A stretch of DNA of 64,000 nt from Dipylidium caninum (lineage: Eukaryota; Platyhelminthes; Cestoda; Cyclophyllidea; Dipylidiidae): contig QEYB01001642.1 in the NCBI GenBank assembly GCA_017562135.1, positions 806,001 through 870,000 of the forward strand, written 5' to 3'. This document shows, piece after piece, positions 1-11,751 of the stretch. A model generated the notes under the pieces. The model was given only the letters and a program-made list of their open reading frames with translations. It was not told where the DNA came from and did not search any database. How positions within the stretch are numbered: the first letter of the stretch is position 1; every line of letters begins with the position of its first letter. The translations under genes and the position numbers were made by a program.

Positions 1-81
1 ATTCTCGTTAGACCTTTGGTCAGTTTTCGCAAAGGTGCTGTTTTTGCACGGCATTTATTTCTGTTGTTGCTCTCCTTTAAG

Positions 82-2016
82 TTCTCACTCCGAAGCCGTT
101 TTCTCCGATTCCTCCAGCCAGTTCGACAGGGAGTCGACTCTCGCATCTGCCAGCGTCGAGCCGCCAATCACCCCCATCTCCTCACCTCGACGTAAATCGC
201 CTCTCGCCCAGCGAAATGACATCTATTCAGCCGTGATGGCTGTAGCCAATCAGACTCTCCCACAGGGTCTCAACAATGGCGCGACTAAAAGCCACTCTGG
301 TGAGTGTCACCTGGGGGCTGCTTCTCGTGCATTATTGCCTGTGTGCTCCATTAGGCTGTCTGCAGCATCACACTTCCCCCCACTGCCTTTTTTACGGCAC
401 CAAAAACCCCCGTTTAATATTATAATCAAGTCTAACTTGATTAAACACGTTGCCACGGGCGGTTGCCTTAATAGACCTTTTTTTAGGAATTTCGTGTCCA
501 AAATTGGTAGTGCTTCTCTTCCCCAGATGGTGTCATTTGTTACTTCCTTTCACCGTGAGTTTCCTCGAAAACAGATTTGTCACGCGATTGTTTGTGTTTT
601 TGTTGAATGTGTCTATACACACAGCGCTTGTGCGATATTAGCACTTTTGTTCATAATTGTTATAAGTATCTGCCACTATAGTAGAATGGGCCAGTATTTA
701 AAGTGGCCTTTTTCACTTTTGATGCTCTTCCTTTTCGTGCGTTTGATTTCTCCCACCCAACACTTCCCGGTAGTTTCATTGGTAGCATGTCTTTAAATAA
801 TTTGAATTGTGTGTAATTCTGCTACTTATATATGACATCAACTTTATGGAATCAATCTTAGTCCAATTTTATGATGCCTTGTAGACTCCGGAGCGTTTTT
901 CGGCTCGCCTCGATCAAGGGAGGACATTTCGCAATGGCCACCCACCACCTTCCCCTTCATCACAGCTTTACGACCCGCCTGTGTGCTCTGCGAGGGCCCC
1001 GTAAACCGCAAAACTGTTGGTCGTCTCATACCCCCCGGGCTGGAACAGATAACCAGCACGGTGATGAGCTCGAGCACCTACAGCGAAGATTGTTTTAGCT
1101 CCCCCTGTCCCGGTTCCACCACTCCCACCTTCCCTTCGTTCCTAACCCCTCAGCCGCAGCAACGCCACTCCCGAAATGCCTCTTGGAAGTCCTTCTGGAC
1201 GGCTCTCATTGTAATGGAAGGCTGGGTCTCAGCTTACATGGTCTACTTCGACGCTGTTGCGAAGAAACCCTACAGACGTGAGGATGTAAGTTTTCTTTGA
1301 AACATATGACTCCAACTTACTATCGGTTTATAGAAGTGAGTCGAGTTTCGTCCACTCGTTCTTTAACTAGATTACTGACATCCAAAATCTTCATTTTCCT
1401 CACAGACTGGTGTAAATACAAATCTGTATGTGAAAGCAGGGGTTTTACTTAACCTAAATTGCGAGACAGTTATCTGTCAGCACTCGTACTTTAAAGGCGT
1501 TTCAAATTGTTCACACGTGCTACTTCAGTTTGTGACTGGACGCTGTCAAATCCAACCCTTCAAGAGATGTTTGATAAACGGAAACGGAGTCGAGTGTCCA
1601 CCGTGCGTCGGTTTGGCACGTCACCGCAATGGCACCGTGGACGAGACGTCCTTCCTGTTACGCATCCAGAACTTCACAAAACTTACCGTTTGCGTCCAAT
1701 TATCCGGTGCAGTGATGCCTCGGCTGAAGTTACAGGTGGTGGCGGTGGCGTTACTCCCCTGACCCCAACCTCACACCGATGCCACTCTCGACTTCTCTTT
1801 ACCCTATCGCGCAAAAATTCTACCGCAAACACTCCCACCCACACTCCACCGCCCTCCGTCACACTCCGGGGCAGAGGCGCATCTGCTCCCATGTTGGCCG
1901 CTGCCGCCGCCGCCGCAACCACCACCCCGACTTCCCCCGGTCAATCGACACGACCAATGCCTACGGTGGAAGACTGGCTCCACGCCCTCCAAACCACACT
2001 CGATCACCTCCAGTGA
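82..2016 (+). CDS. RALGPS: RALGPS-like Ral guanine exchange factor, C-terminal PH-domain part (5' truncated by window)
   Basis: Proposed exons are 82-299, 966-1285 and about 1567-2016 (stop TGA). The first acceptor follows a CT-rich tract ending TTTAAG; donors are GTGAGT at 300 and GTAAGT at 1286. The 299/966 join is phase-consistent (1 nt + 2 nt). The first exon encodes a Ser/Pro-rich stretch containing SSPRRKSP. The second has CEGPVNRKT followed by SWKSFWTALI, which resembles the sequence leading into the RALGPS PH domain. The last exon carries SRVSTV, DVLPVTHPELHKTYRLRP and a closing helix PTVEDWLHALQ, resembling the later PH strands and the C-terminal helix with its conserved Trp. A low-complexity insert (poly-Ala, Thr/Pro) separates the last strands from the helix. 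RALGPS proteins activate Ral GTPases at membranes through an upstream catalytic domain that is not in this window. The third exon's acceptor is uncertain: the strong acceptor at 1405 puts the reading in another frame. Another PH-domain protein is possible. Confidence 0.55.
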
Positions 2017-2058
2017 TAATCCGTTGTTTCATACCTCTCTGTTTCCTTTTAACCATGC

Positions 2059-2064
2059 AATAAA
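2059..2064 (+). terminator. AATAAA polyadenylation signal of the RALGPS-like gene
   Basis: A canonical AATAAA lies 43 nt after the TGA at 2014-2016. It supports reading 2016 as the true end of this gene and implies a very short 3' UTR, with cleavage expected around 2075-2090. Confidence 0.6.
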
Positions 2065-2089
2065 CCGACATCCTTAGAACTGTTGGTTT

Positions 2090-5000
2090 CGATATACGAA
2101 TGTGAAACTCGTGCGTACACTTGCACTCATCTTAATCAAGATCTCTCGTTTGTGTACGTGTATTTCAAGCCTGTTCTGGTCTCCGCGCATTCACATCTAC
2201 CAACCTTTGCCTCTTTCATCCCCTACCCTCGCCCCCTCTCGCATGGTCCTTTTGATTTTCGTCTTTTCCTCTGGACTAACCTTATAATGCAATCGCCTTT
2301 TAAAGTAAACGGAGTGAAGGAAGCATAGACTTAACTCCTCACTATGAAGGTTTCGTCATTTCTAAGTTCAACTGAGACCGTTTATGTACTGACCTCGCCA
2401 AATGGGAGGATCGGTACTTGCTCTCACGGTCACAGTCATGGCCACTGAGTTGGTGCGTCCCTTGATCGGTGGATTTGAAAGTTTTCGCGTCTCCAGATTT
2501 TGGAATCATGGTACGGAGGGCGAGTCGACATGCTTTTTTCTGCGAATCCGTGGTTTATCGCGCCACTTCGGCCTTACCGCTTTTCGCGGTGGGTTGAAGT
2601 ACACCCTAAACGATAAGGTTATAGAAGCAAGTTGGAGTGCCCTCTCAATTAATGACGGACACCGTGTCAATGCCGTATATACGGTGTTGTAAGCCGGCGA
2701 AAACAAAACAACTTCGTAACCCTAACTATCAAGCAGATTTTTTTTACATTAATGACATTCAAGAGTCAAACAACTTCCTCATTCTTGGAATATGACATCA
2801 TGAAGTTTAACAGATATACGAAAGGCGACTGTGTCAAGTTTAACACTTGCAAGTGTCTTTCAATTCCGGGGTTAGCATGTGTATCGCCCCGGGGATAGTC
2901 CACATTCCCCGTTTGAGACCCCTGCCACAGGGAAGCGCACATCCGTCCTCTATGGGAAAGCTTGGCTGAAGGGCAGCCTGGACGTTCTGAACGTGAACAT
3001 GCGTAATGCAGCCTTCCAATAGACTTATCGAACACCAAAGGTTAACAGCCATGAGGACAACCTTGGAAGAGGGTCAAGGGTTAACGGCATGACAGTCAAC
3101 GAAAACAGCTCTCGATGGCTTATAGTTTACCGACATGTTCTTCCACTGGAACAATTACCTAGACGTTTAAGGCTATCTCAAAGTTAGGCCTTAACCGATG
3201 ATTAAGGAGCAACTAAAATCATCCTGGGTACTTCGTACGCATTCCGTTTCCAAGCTACTAGCACACAGTTCTACACCAACAAGACAATTAGGACAAGACA
3301 GGCATCAATAAAAATATGAAAGTGTTGTTGAAAGGAAAGGAGGCTTAAACAAAATCAGAAAAGCCAGTAGACCCACATCCCGAGCGTGAGAGCCCCCAGA
3401 GAGAACCTAAAAGAACAGTGGATTCGACGACAGGTAAAATGAGATTTGTGTTTACATTACGAATAGCTCACCATGTGATTACATACTCCGTATGGTTGTT
3501 TCGCAGCAACACCTTTGTCTGGCCGCCTATAGGCCCACCCTTGATAGTAGATTCTGGGGTAAAGAAGGCTGTTTAATTAACACTTTTTCGCAGTAAATAT
3601 GCAGTGGGTGTGGCGGGCATACCATAATTAGCATCAATGAAAATTGGCAGCGTTTTGAGCGCTTCAGACATTCGGATAACTTCCCGAGAAAAGTACTGTC
3701 GATGTGGTTCTTGACCTTCCCCTGCATTGCTCAAGTCTTTCGGGGTAGGCACAAATGGAGGAGGCTAAGATGATAGAATACTTCTACTTTAGACGAACCT
3801 TTTCATTATAACGAATACAGCCGGTGATCTTTACCATTCCCTGAATTTGACCATCAGGACGAGTAACAGGATCTCTCAGAACAGTGGGGACCCATCCACG
3901 ATTGACTAAAATGAAAGCACTTAGGGATGAATCAAAGGGGTCGACCGCGCCACTCACCCTGATCGGCCTTTTAATTCAAAGGGCGTCACAATACAGTAAC
4001 CATTCGGTGTAGGCGCTCCAAAATCACTGAGGTTAGATTCTTTCATTTGATGCCCTGGCGATGCCTTCGAGCCCCAGGCACTGCCATAGGCTCTAGAAGG
4101 GATATCGTCTGTAATAATAGCACGAGGACCGATGATTACTTCCCGAGAGTGGTCGAATCGACCTTCTACAGTAACAGGTTGAAATTCGGGCAGATCCGTG
4201 CTCGATTTAACACTACATATGGAGATAACAACTACGTACTAAGCTCACGCTTTTGTTAAAGGAATTGGTGGGGACGGTAGAATGTTCTTGATTTTCTCCA
4301 TAAGGTCAAGTTTCCATCTCCGCCTTTGGATTTGCCAATAGCCGAGACTAAAGGCTGTAATGGGACATAACTGACTCGGGGAATACGGGGCAGCATTAGA
4401 CTTACGAGAAGAATGAAATGACGAGGGCTAAACTTCTTTTCACCTTCTCCGCTTGCAGTGCCAACATTTCTAACGAGATGAAATGGCTTTTGAGAGCACG
4501 AAAAACGGCGACTCAGAATACCAGGCAGAACTTTCACATTTGTAGCACAAGCCATAGACCTACATTGATTGACGAAGAAAATTATTTGGACAGTGATTTG
4601 ACGTATGAGGATTTTGGTTTAATGTTCGCATGAATTAATGAAGAGCGTGATGAAGAAACCACAGATGATCCTGTTCTGAGTTCATATCAAAAGTATGACG
4701 TCAACAAAACCGCACGTTAGTTATCAATGGAAAGGATCGCCCAAGAACAATGTGGGGTGACTAGTTTAGCTCGAATAACACAACAAAGGAGTGATGCGAG
4801 GCGCAATGTAATACATATAACAGTGAATGGGAAGACGAGGCCGCCTTGGATGAACAGACAAATTCTATGCATAGTTATTTTGAAATGCGACCCGTTCAAT
4901 CAAGCTCACATAATACTATGAACGAGTTCAGAGAGACCAGATTGTGAAGCACACTGCGGTGCATCATTTAAGACTCTGTTAGTTAACTTGAGATGAACTT

Positions 5001-6548
5001 ATTCTATCACTAGAACCTACCAAGGACTTAAGAAAATGGGAGTTATATCCACAATTGGCTTGGACGATCAAAGCCAACGGATTAAATGCCCATGTGGGCA
5101 AATGGGTTAGTAGGTAATTCTAAGGACAACAAACTAAAATATTACCGGTGGTGGCCGGCGGAAATATAAGCAAAAAGCAAAAATGAATGAAGGTGGGCAA
5201 AGACGTTGGCTGTTATACCATCCTCTTCACTGGCGTCTTCTGGTCGAGTCGCATTTTTTTAGGGCAACACGGACGTTGGGAAGAATACACCCTTTACCTT
5301 ATCTATCGGGGAGACACCCATTTAGAGCACAAATACCTTTCAAACACTTATCCGCTGATAAGTTATACCCTGACTTAATTACCGCCAGTGACTACCGCTA
5401 CTTACAAATAGGTACGCAAAAATAACAAAGCAAAGTAACAACCGAGTAAGTCGGGACTGAATTGTGTCTTTTTCGTCCCATGAGCGGTTATCCCAATCGC
5501 CAGCGTCTATTAATGGCCATCATTTATTCCGCTTACTTGTGTTGCCAAGTCAACTAATTTCCGTTGCTCACAAATGTGTTAGGGCGCATTTCCCACTCCT
5601 CATGAGCTTCTTTCAATATTTACTTGTGTAACCGAAAAAGTCAGACTATCGTACTATTATTGATGTCTTCAGGAAGGAGGGAAAACTGGTACTTCTAACG
5701 TCCTTACGCATTATCCCAAGCCTTAACTATCATTGGGAGCCAACGCAGTTGATTTTCACCGCTGATATTGACATTCAAATGTTGCCCTAACCTTAAAAAT
5801 TTATCTCAGGTCGTCACTTCTTTTCACCCCTCGAGAGAATCGTGGCGTCGCCTTAGGCATTTTCAAAACAATAACAGTATGACTACGAAATAACCCCTAC
5901 GTAACACCAACATTTCCTTTCTGCGCGATGACCATGCTCAACAAGCACGTATAAATTCTGGATGTTGACAGGCACCCGAGATTCTCCAAAACGGTCTGAC
6001 ACCGCACCTCTGGCGCGAGACAGGACAATCGCACCGTAATAACCACCAAATCTGATAAAACAATAGTTATCTAGCTTCGTCGACTACCTCAGCACACAAA
6101 CTCGGTTAACCAAAGTTCACCAAGTGTTTCAAAACTGGTACTGCGAGTGAGCATGAACCTCTCGGCTCACACCAGCCTTGGAACAAATTAGGCGTTCATA
6201 AACCCCTAAGCTTTGCCGAAAACATTAGCTCATGAGTCACTAATAGGAGGAGAAAGCAGAAAACCTTCCCCAAAATGACGGTTAAATCACTAATCCCAAA
6301 CATGTTAATTCAAAAAGTATTCAGCACACCCCAACAGAAAATCGCCACTTAGCACCCGATAGAAAATTCCCAAAGTGCATTCGACATTCACGACGTACAA
6401 ACTTTGCACCAGTGAGCTTCTATGTAGAAAGAATTTAGGAAACAACAGAGGATTCGTGACGAATGGACTCATCGATCATACAAGACCGTAATGACAACGA
6501 AAAAAGGTGGAAAAAAATTTTAGACGAATATTAACATCTGTACACGTT
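2090..6548. other. Intergenic region, no gene seen
   Basis: This stretch lies between the RALGPS-like gene and the 3' end of PRPF38A. Stops are frequent in all frames, and the longest open frames (about 100 codons) show no recognisable motif. No RNA gene or long repeat was recognised. The part just below 6549 should hold the PRPF38A 3' UTR, but I see no AATAAA on that strand within about 300 nt of the stop. Confidence 0.6.
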
Positions 6549-7772
6549 TCAGTGATAGTGCGTTCGATCGCGGTCCTTGGTGCTGCGCTTACGATCTGGA
6601 AAATAAGAATATTCAACACGAATCCATCTACGTAAAACAGAATGCAACACTCACCGCTAGAATCTTCCCGATCACCACGCCTACGATCGTGTGAACGGCT
6701 GCGACTTCGCCTTGAAGTATTTAAATAAAGGTTAGAGTAGATCGAGTCGTACGATTTGGAGAAAATATTCAAAAGGTGCATTACGGTAAATCCACAAAAG
6801 CACTAAGTAGATCTAATTTTCTTTGTGAAAAAAAAAAACTACCCAAAACCAAATGCGTTTAATAACTAACCTTCGCCTCTCTTTTTTGTCTCTGTCATCT
6901 CGATCGCGTCGTCTGTCGTGGTCGTGTTCACGATCGTGGTTGCGATAGGGTGACTCTTCGCGATGACGATGTTTGCGATGACGTCGGCCTTCATCTTCAT
7001 TATCCTGATCGCGATATTTTTCACGTTTTTGGTCCTTCCGTTCCTTCTCTTCCTGTTGCTCTGCGTCTTGTGAGGCTTCGAGCTCGTTAACGTTTATATC
7101 CTCTAAATCTTCATCGAGAATAGACTGACGTGGCTCAAGCGCATTATTATCTTCGAGAACAGATCGCTTCTGAAGTCGTGGCAGGATGACATCACAGACT
7201 CTTTCTTCGTTAAGAAGTTGGTCAATGAACTCATCCATACGTATTATGGAGAATTCTATGGAAAAGTAATCTTAGCCCCTGATTAGGCAAGCATACTCCC
7301 TGTAATATCTTGTTGTTTCAGTTTCCGGAAGTCATTGTAAAGGGCCTCTAGATATTTGTAGATCTCCACCGACTCGCCTACGAGTCGTAAATAGAATGCG
7401 CCTAATGCTCTTGCATATCTAAAAAGAGAGTCTGCATGAGTGGGAGAGTACTTGTAATCTTCTTGCTTAATGAATTCGACAACAATATCCTTGTCAGGTT
7501 GAATTTGTAACATTTTTAAGACGAGGCAAATAAAAGGAGTTGGTTTGGTTAATCCACCATAAGTTCCTCCAATGTACTTCAATTCAACAGCCTTATCAAC
7601 GAGGAGCTCCGCTAAAACGTTTAAATGAGACGTCAGAGTTACATGTCAGAGCAAAACAATGCTCCTTCCAAAACTGGCACTCATATATTCGACTTCTTAC
7701 GATTTTCTCGATCAAATATTGCGGATTGGTCCCGTGGAGCGTGTGAGCATCTTTCACAGTTCGATTGGCCAT
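6549..7772 (-). CDS. PRPF38A: Pre-mRNA-splicing factor 38A (PRPF38A)
   Basis: Six coding exons on the minus strand: 7772-7643, 7611-7452, 7418-7297, 7255-6871, 6710-6655 and 6595-6549 (TGA). All five introns are GT-AG (31, 33, 41, 160 and 59 nt). The exons sum to 900 nt, giving 299 residues with every phase agreeing; human PRPF38A is 312. The start MANRTVKDAH is the family N-terminus. The Prp38 domain (about residues 1-175) shows HGTNPQYL, YGGLTKPTPF, KMLQIQPDKDI, RALGAFYLRL and MDEFIDQLL followed by ERVCDVILPRLQKR. The tail is an acidic segment, then an Arg/Asp/His/Glu-rich region ending in SRSRSRSHDRRR and a short basic end. The protein is a component of the spliceosome precatalytic B complex and is required for its activation in the nucleus. 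Upstream ATGs in the same frame add only seven residues and do not match the family. Confidence 0.95.
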
Positions 7773-10700
7773 TCGCACACCAAAACCAACCAACTGCGAG
7801 TAAATTATTGAAGATGAATTTTATCAAGGTCGAGGGATTACATTGACACCCCTGTTAGAAAACAGATAGCAATCATCTATCCGACCAGTAATGTTCATAA
7901 CGGTTTTGTGTTCTACGGAAATAATTGAAACTCACGGCAGATAGTCAAACGTCAGGGAAAAATAATTCAGGGTAATCACTGCCCGATTCCAACCCACAGA
8001 AATAAAAACCCAAAAATTTAAAGAAATATGAATATTAGCAAATTTTATGCGTTTTCTCAAGCCCGCCTGCTTTGTTTTTGTCTGCGCCGCTGTTACTCGT
8101 TAGATAATGCACGAAATTCCCGCTCTCTCTTCAGTCATTCTTTCAAAAACAGGCAGCCTTACTAATGTTCTCTTGATCTGGATACCACGTGAAGAAAGAC
8201 CTTGTTCAGAGGAGTTTGATGAATATTTCTATAATGAAGACACATCACTTTGTTATAACCCTTAGATGACTTGAACATAGTATTCTTCGTGCCGGTTCTT
8301 GAAAGTTTTCACAACACTGTTTTGCTTTCAAGAAGTTTTAGTCCACAGACTATCATTCTTCATTGTTATTGGCACCAAGAGGCCATATCTACAGCTTATC
8401 TGACCATATGTTGGTGAATTGTAACGCTATTAACATCCTGAAACATACTTATACTGTCATATGTTACGTCCCAAAATCCATTTTCAAGCAAAACCGGCTA
8501 GGCGGTCTTGCCGCATGCGATGAATACATTAAGCAGAAGAATGCATTCAGAGTAGGATTGCCTTCAATAGTAACAGATTGTGTCATGTTCCATGATTCCC
8601 TGTTTGTTACCTCCCAAGTTAAACTGATGCATTAAATAATTAGTTTTCACATGGGCGTCCTCTTCGTCGAAGCAGCCTAACCGTTATGTAATCTCTCAGA
8701 TCTCTTACCACTTGTGTATGAGTGTTTTTAACGCACCTTATTAATAGTCAACAATGGGACGCCTTAAATTCCTCATACTTCTTGTTGGGTCGTGTGACCA
8801 ACACCGTGCGACTCATTTCTGGTGGGAGAGAAAATTTGAGCTCAATAAGCTGTTGGAGGACAGTTATCCTGCGGTTTACACTATAATTCTTAATGTTCTA
8901 CAGAGTATAAACAATTAATGGGTGGCAAAAATTACTGGTTTAATTGCGAATATCGTGCGGTGAAGGAGGGACCACTTTTCTCGAACGTGAGAGTGCAATG
9001 ACTCATTTGAATGCGACAACCTCCCCTTATTTAATGCACTGAGTATTTTACGTGTAGATTACTCGAGAGTTATGCGTTTCAGAGGAATATCCGGGAGTCA
9101 TCCTCGACCTTGCCACGGCAAGAGGGACGAGGATGATTTTTTCACGGCGCGGCGACCGCTGTTTTCCCACTTGACTCACATCTGCAAATATCATGATGAT
9201 GTGGTTGGGCCCTTTTTTTTCCCACTTTTAATACGACAAATAAAGCTGATTGCTTTAACGTGAATCTCGAGGCGATTGCACAAACTGGCTTTTGTTTGAT
9301 CGCAGTTATCACATAATCGCCGAAAGCCCCGCTTTGCAAAAAAGGGAGAAAATGTGGAAAGTCATTGCGGGGATACGATTTTTCCACATAAGTGTCCGTT
9401 GCTCTACTTTTTAAACTATCCTCGTGGTGAACCGTCATGCTTTCACGCCTTTTCGCGGCGGTCTGGTTTCGGGATTTTCTTGGGATAACTGAAACGCATA
9501 AAAATTCCACTCGTGGCGCATATTTTCGTGGAAAAGGTAGGCGGCATCACGATCAGTGACATTTCATTTCCTCATCTTTATCTGTTGACTTCTCTTCTAG
9601 GGACACTTAGCCTCACTGCGTCTGAATGCCATGAAATCCACGCACTCCATCGTTCGTAGTGAAGGTCTCGCCTCTTTGCCCCACCCGGCGGATAGGCTAC
9701 GCCAGGATCGGCAGCTGTAGGAGCACGGGAAGTGTTTGCCGCAGAAGAAGTATTTTCGATCTAAGGGGTGTGAACCACTAAAGCGTAGACTTGGGAAATC
9801 AGCTGCAGACGTGCACTTTTCGGCCAACAAACAACTGGGATGCACATGCAACGCTGGCAACACGCGATGTTAGCGCGCATTCGTCGGGTGACGCCAAGTT
9901 TCGGCGGCGTAATTTATAGAGGCAGTTTGCCCCTTATTGCCAGATGCATGCTCGTCAGAGCACAACGGCAGCGCAGCTGAGGAAACGCGTCCCTCCCTTT
10001 GGCGGTTTGGGCCGTAATCCCGGAGGGCAGCTGAGACTCTCTGGGCGTCTCTGCTGACCACCGATGATCGCCACAGGAAAGGGTTCCGCAAAGCGGTGTC
10101 TGTCTCGCTCGCCAACCCCGTCCAGGCTTCTCGGAATTCTCACAGAGCACTAAAACGCGACACACAGTGGGCGAGGCAACAAGGGCATGGGAATTCGTAT
10201 GGGAAACCGAACCGCGAGGCACGTTTGGTCATCCAAATCGCAACTCTTCACGTTAGCTTTCTCCCATTTGTCGCCTACGAGTGGCAAAGCTGATGGACGG
10301 CGCGAGGCGCGTAGCTAATTTTAAAAACGAAAAGGAAAAGATCCTCCAATACATGGGGCAGTTGAGCAGGTTATTCAGTCCTAAAGACTCAAGACCTTCT
10401 AGACACATGCGTGTACCAGAGAGACAGGTTCGGGTGAAGTCGGCGCGCCTCACCAATCCCACTTCGTGCCTCGCCAGGCATTATGGGCTTGTGAGTGTCC
10501 GACGAAGTGGATCGTATCTACCGTCAGTAAACCTGATGAAGCATAACCACACTTCACGGGGAAATTCTGCGTACACAGCTCAATTGATGCCGGTTTTTTC
10601 TGGCAAGTGGGCGGCCGTCGAAATGCCCCCAACTTGCCAGCTCCACCCCGTTCCCGCCCCCGTCCGCATGCAGGAATTAGTGGCGCACAAACCTCGGTCC

Positions 10701-11311
10701 GCGACGAAATTCAGTACGCACTCAGGCTGGTCCTCCGCCCTCGCTTCGGCTTTCGGTTGTCGTCTCCATTGCAGCGCATTTGGACTAGTAATGACTGGGT
10801 CCATATCCGCAACGGGATTAACTATGCAAATAAGCCAGGCGGCGAGTTCATTTAAGGAGAATTTAAATTTCGCCAAGACATTTAAGGGAAAATTCCTCCG
10901 TTCTTTTGCAATTCAGCAGAGAAAGCGTCAAGAGTGCACGAGCGTCGCAACTACGCCGGGATGGATCGCTATTTCGTCTATCCGCCGCGTCAAACGGCGT
11001 CTCGCAAGGTGCCCAGGAAAGCAGCTTGCCCCGACTGTGGGGCATGCGAGCGAGGAGCATCGCGTTGATAGGGCCATTGTGACTTCCGATGTGAACTCTC
11101 AATGTGTTCTGATGCCCTGATATGGCCTCTTCCGTTCTGGCACCCACTCATCCCATGCTCCTCACAACAAGCCGTTTCCAGCGCCGTCTCAAATGTGGCG
11201 GCTTAAGTCGCCCTCGTGTTTGGTGCGGATTCCAGTAGTTTTACAAACACACTGGCAGTCTACTCAATCCTAGTCGGGACTTGTCGTGAATGGGCCATGC
11301 AAAATAATGAG

Positions 11312-11323
11312 TTTAATTTTAAT
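11312..11323 (-). terminator. Two adjacent ATTAAA hexamers, possible polyadenylation signal of the CACNG-like gene
   Basis: The plus strand reads TTTAAT twice in a row, which is ATTAAA on the minus strand, about 430 nt beyond the stop codon of the CACNG-like gene. ATTAAA is the commonest variant of AATAAA. Position and orientation fit, but an AT-rich patch could also produce this by chance. Confidence 0.3.
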
Positions 11324-11376
11324 ATGCCACATCAAACAATGGCGTTCCCCTCTCTCTACAACCCACGCCTCTGGGA

Positions 11377-11394
11377 GGGGGGGGGGGGGGGGGG
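11377..11394. repeat. Poly-G run (18 G)
   Basis: Eighteen consecutive G form a homopolymer about 360 nt beyond the stop of the CACNG-like gene. If the ATTAAA pair at 11312-11323 is used, this lies in that gene's 3' UTR and would appear as poly-C in the transcript. Length is prone to sequencing and slippage error. Confidence 0.9.
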
Positions 11395-11708
11395 ACCACG
11401 TGGATACGGTGGTCGTCGTTCGAACAGAGGGGCAAGGGCACCTTCAGCATTCCAGGACCGGCCCAAGTGGGGTAGAAAGATTCAGTCAACCTGATGTACC
11501 TGGTCTTGAAGTCGATTGTTTTTTGAGTGGAGCAGAAGGCTGGTGAGCATTCGGTCGGGAAGGAGGCTCCCAGACCAAGACTCTAACAAGTACACTGGAA
11601 GGCATAGTCGATGAGGTGGTAAGGCGACGTCCCATGTTGGCTGGTCGTGCTTCGCGCATTCGCATGCATATAATTAGCTTACAGAGAAGGGTAGAGGGGG
11701 AAAGGCGG

Positions 11709-11733
11709 GCGCCTAGTTGGCGCCTAGTTGGCG
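11709..11733. repeat. Tandem duplication of an 11-bp unit
   Basis: The unit GCGCCTAGTTG occurs twice in direct succession, followed by the first three bases of a third copy. It lies just beyond the stop codon of the CACNG-like gene, so it would be in its 3' UTR. Confidence 0.9.
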
Positions 11734-11751
11734 AGTGAAGGGAGGCAATCC

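Larger units (their letters stand above)
7773..11751. other. Intergenic region between PRPF38A and the CACNG-like gene
   Basis: This holds the PRPF38A promoter side (from 7773 upward) and the CACNG-like 3' UTR (below 11752). Composition changes from AT-rich (about 7.8-9.0 kb) to GC-rich (from about 9.1 kb). A 279-codon plus-strand frame at 10281-11120 has no recognisable domain and is judged a chance frame of GC-rich DNA. Two ATTAAA hexamers on the minus strand (11312-11317 and 11318-11323) are possible polyadenylation signals for the CACNG-like gene. A run of 18 G lies at 11377-11394. Confidence 0.5.

Noticed and set aside
1406..1762. Alternative frame for the last RALGPS-like exon starting at the strong acceptor 1405
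   Set aside because: It ends at a stop before the conserved Trp helix and fits the PH strands less well than the frame ending at 2016. Kept only as an uncertainty.
10281..11120. 279-codon plus-strand open frame, one of the longest in the window
   Set aside because: No recognisable domain, random-looking composition, several overlapping frames on both strands, no convincing promoter or poly(A) signal. GC-rich DNA produces such frames by chance.
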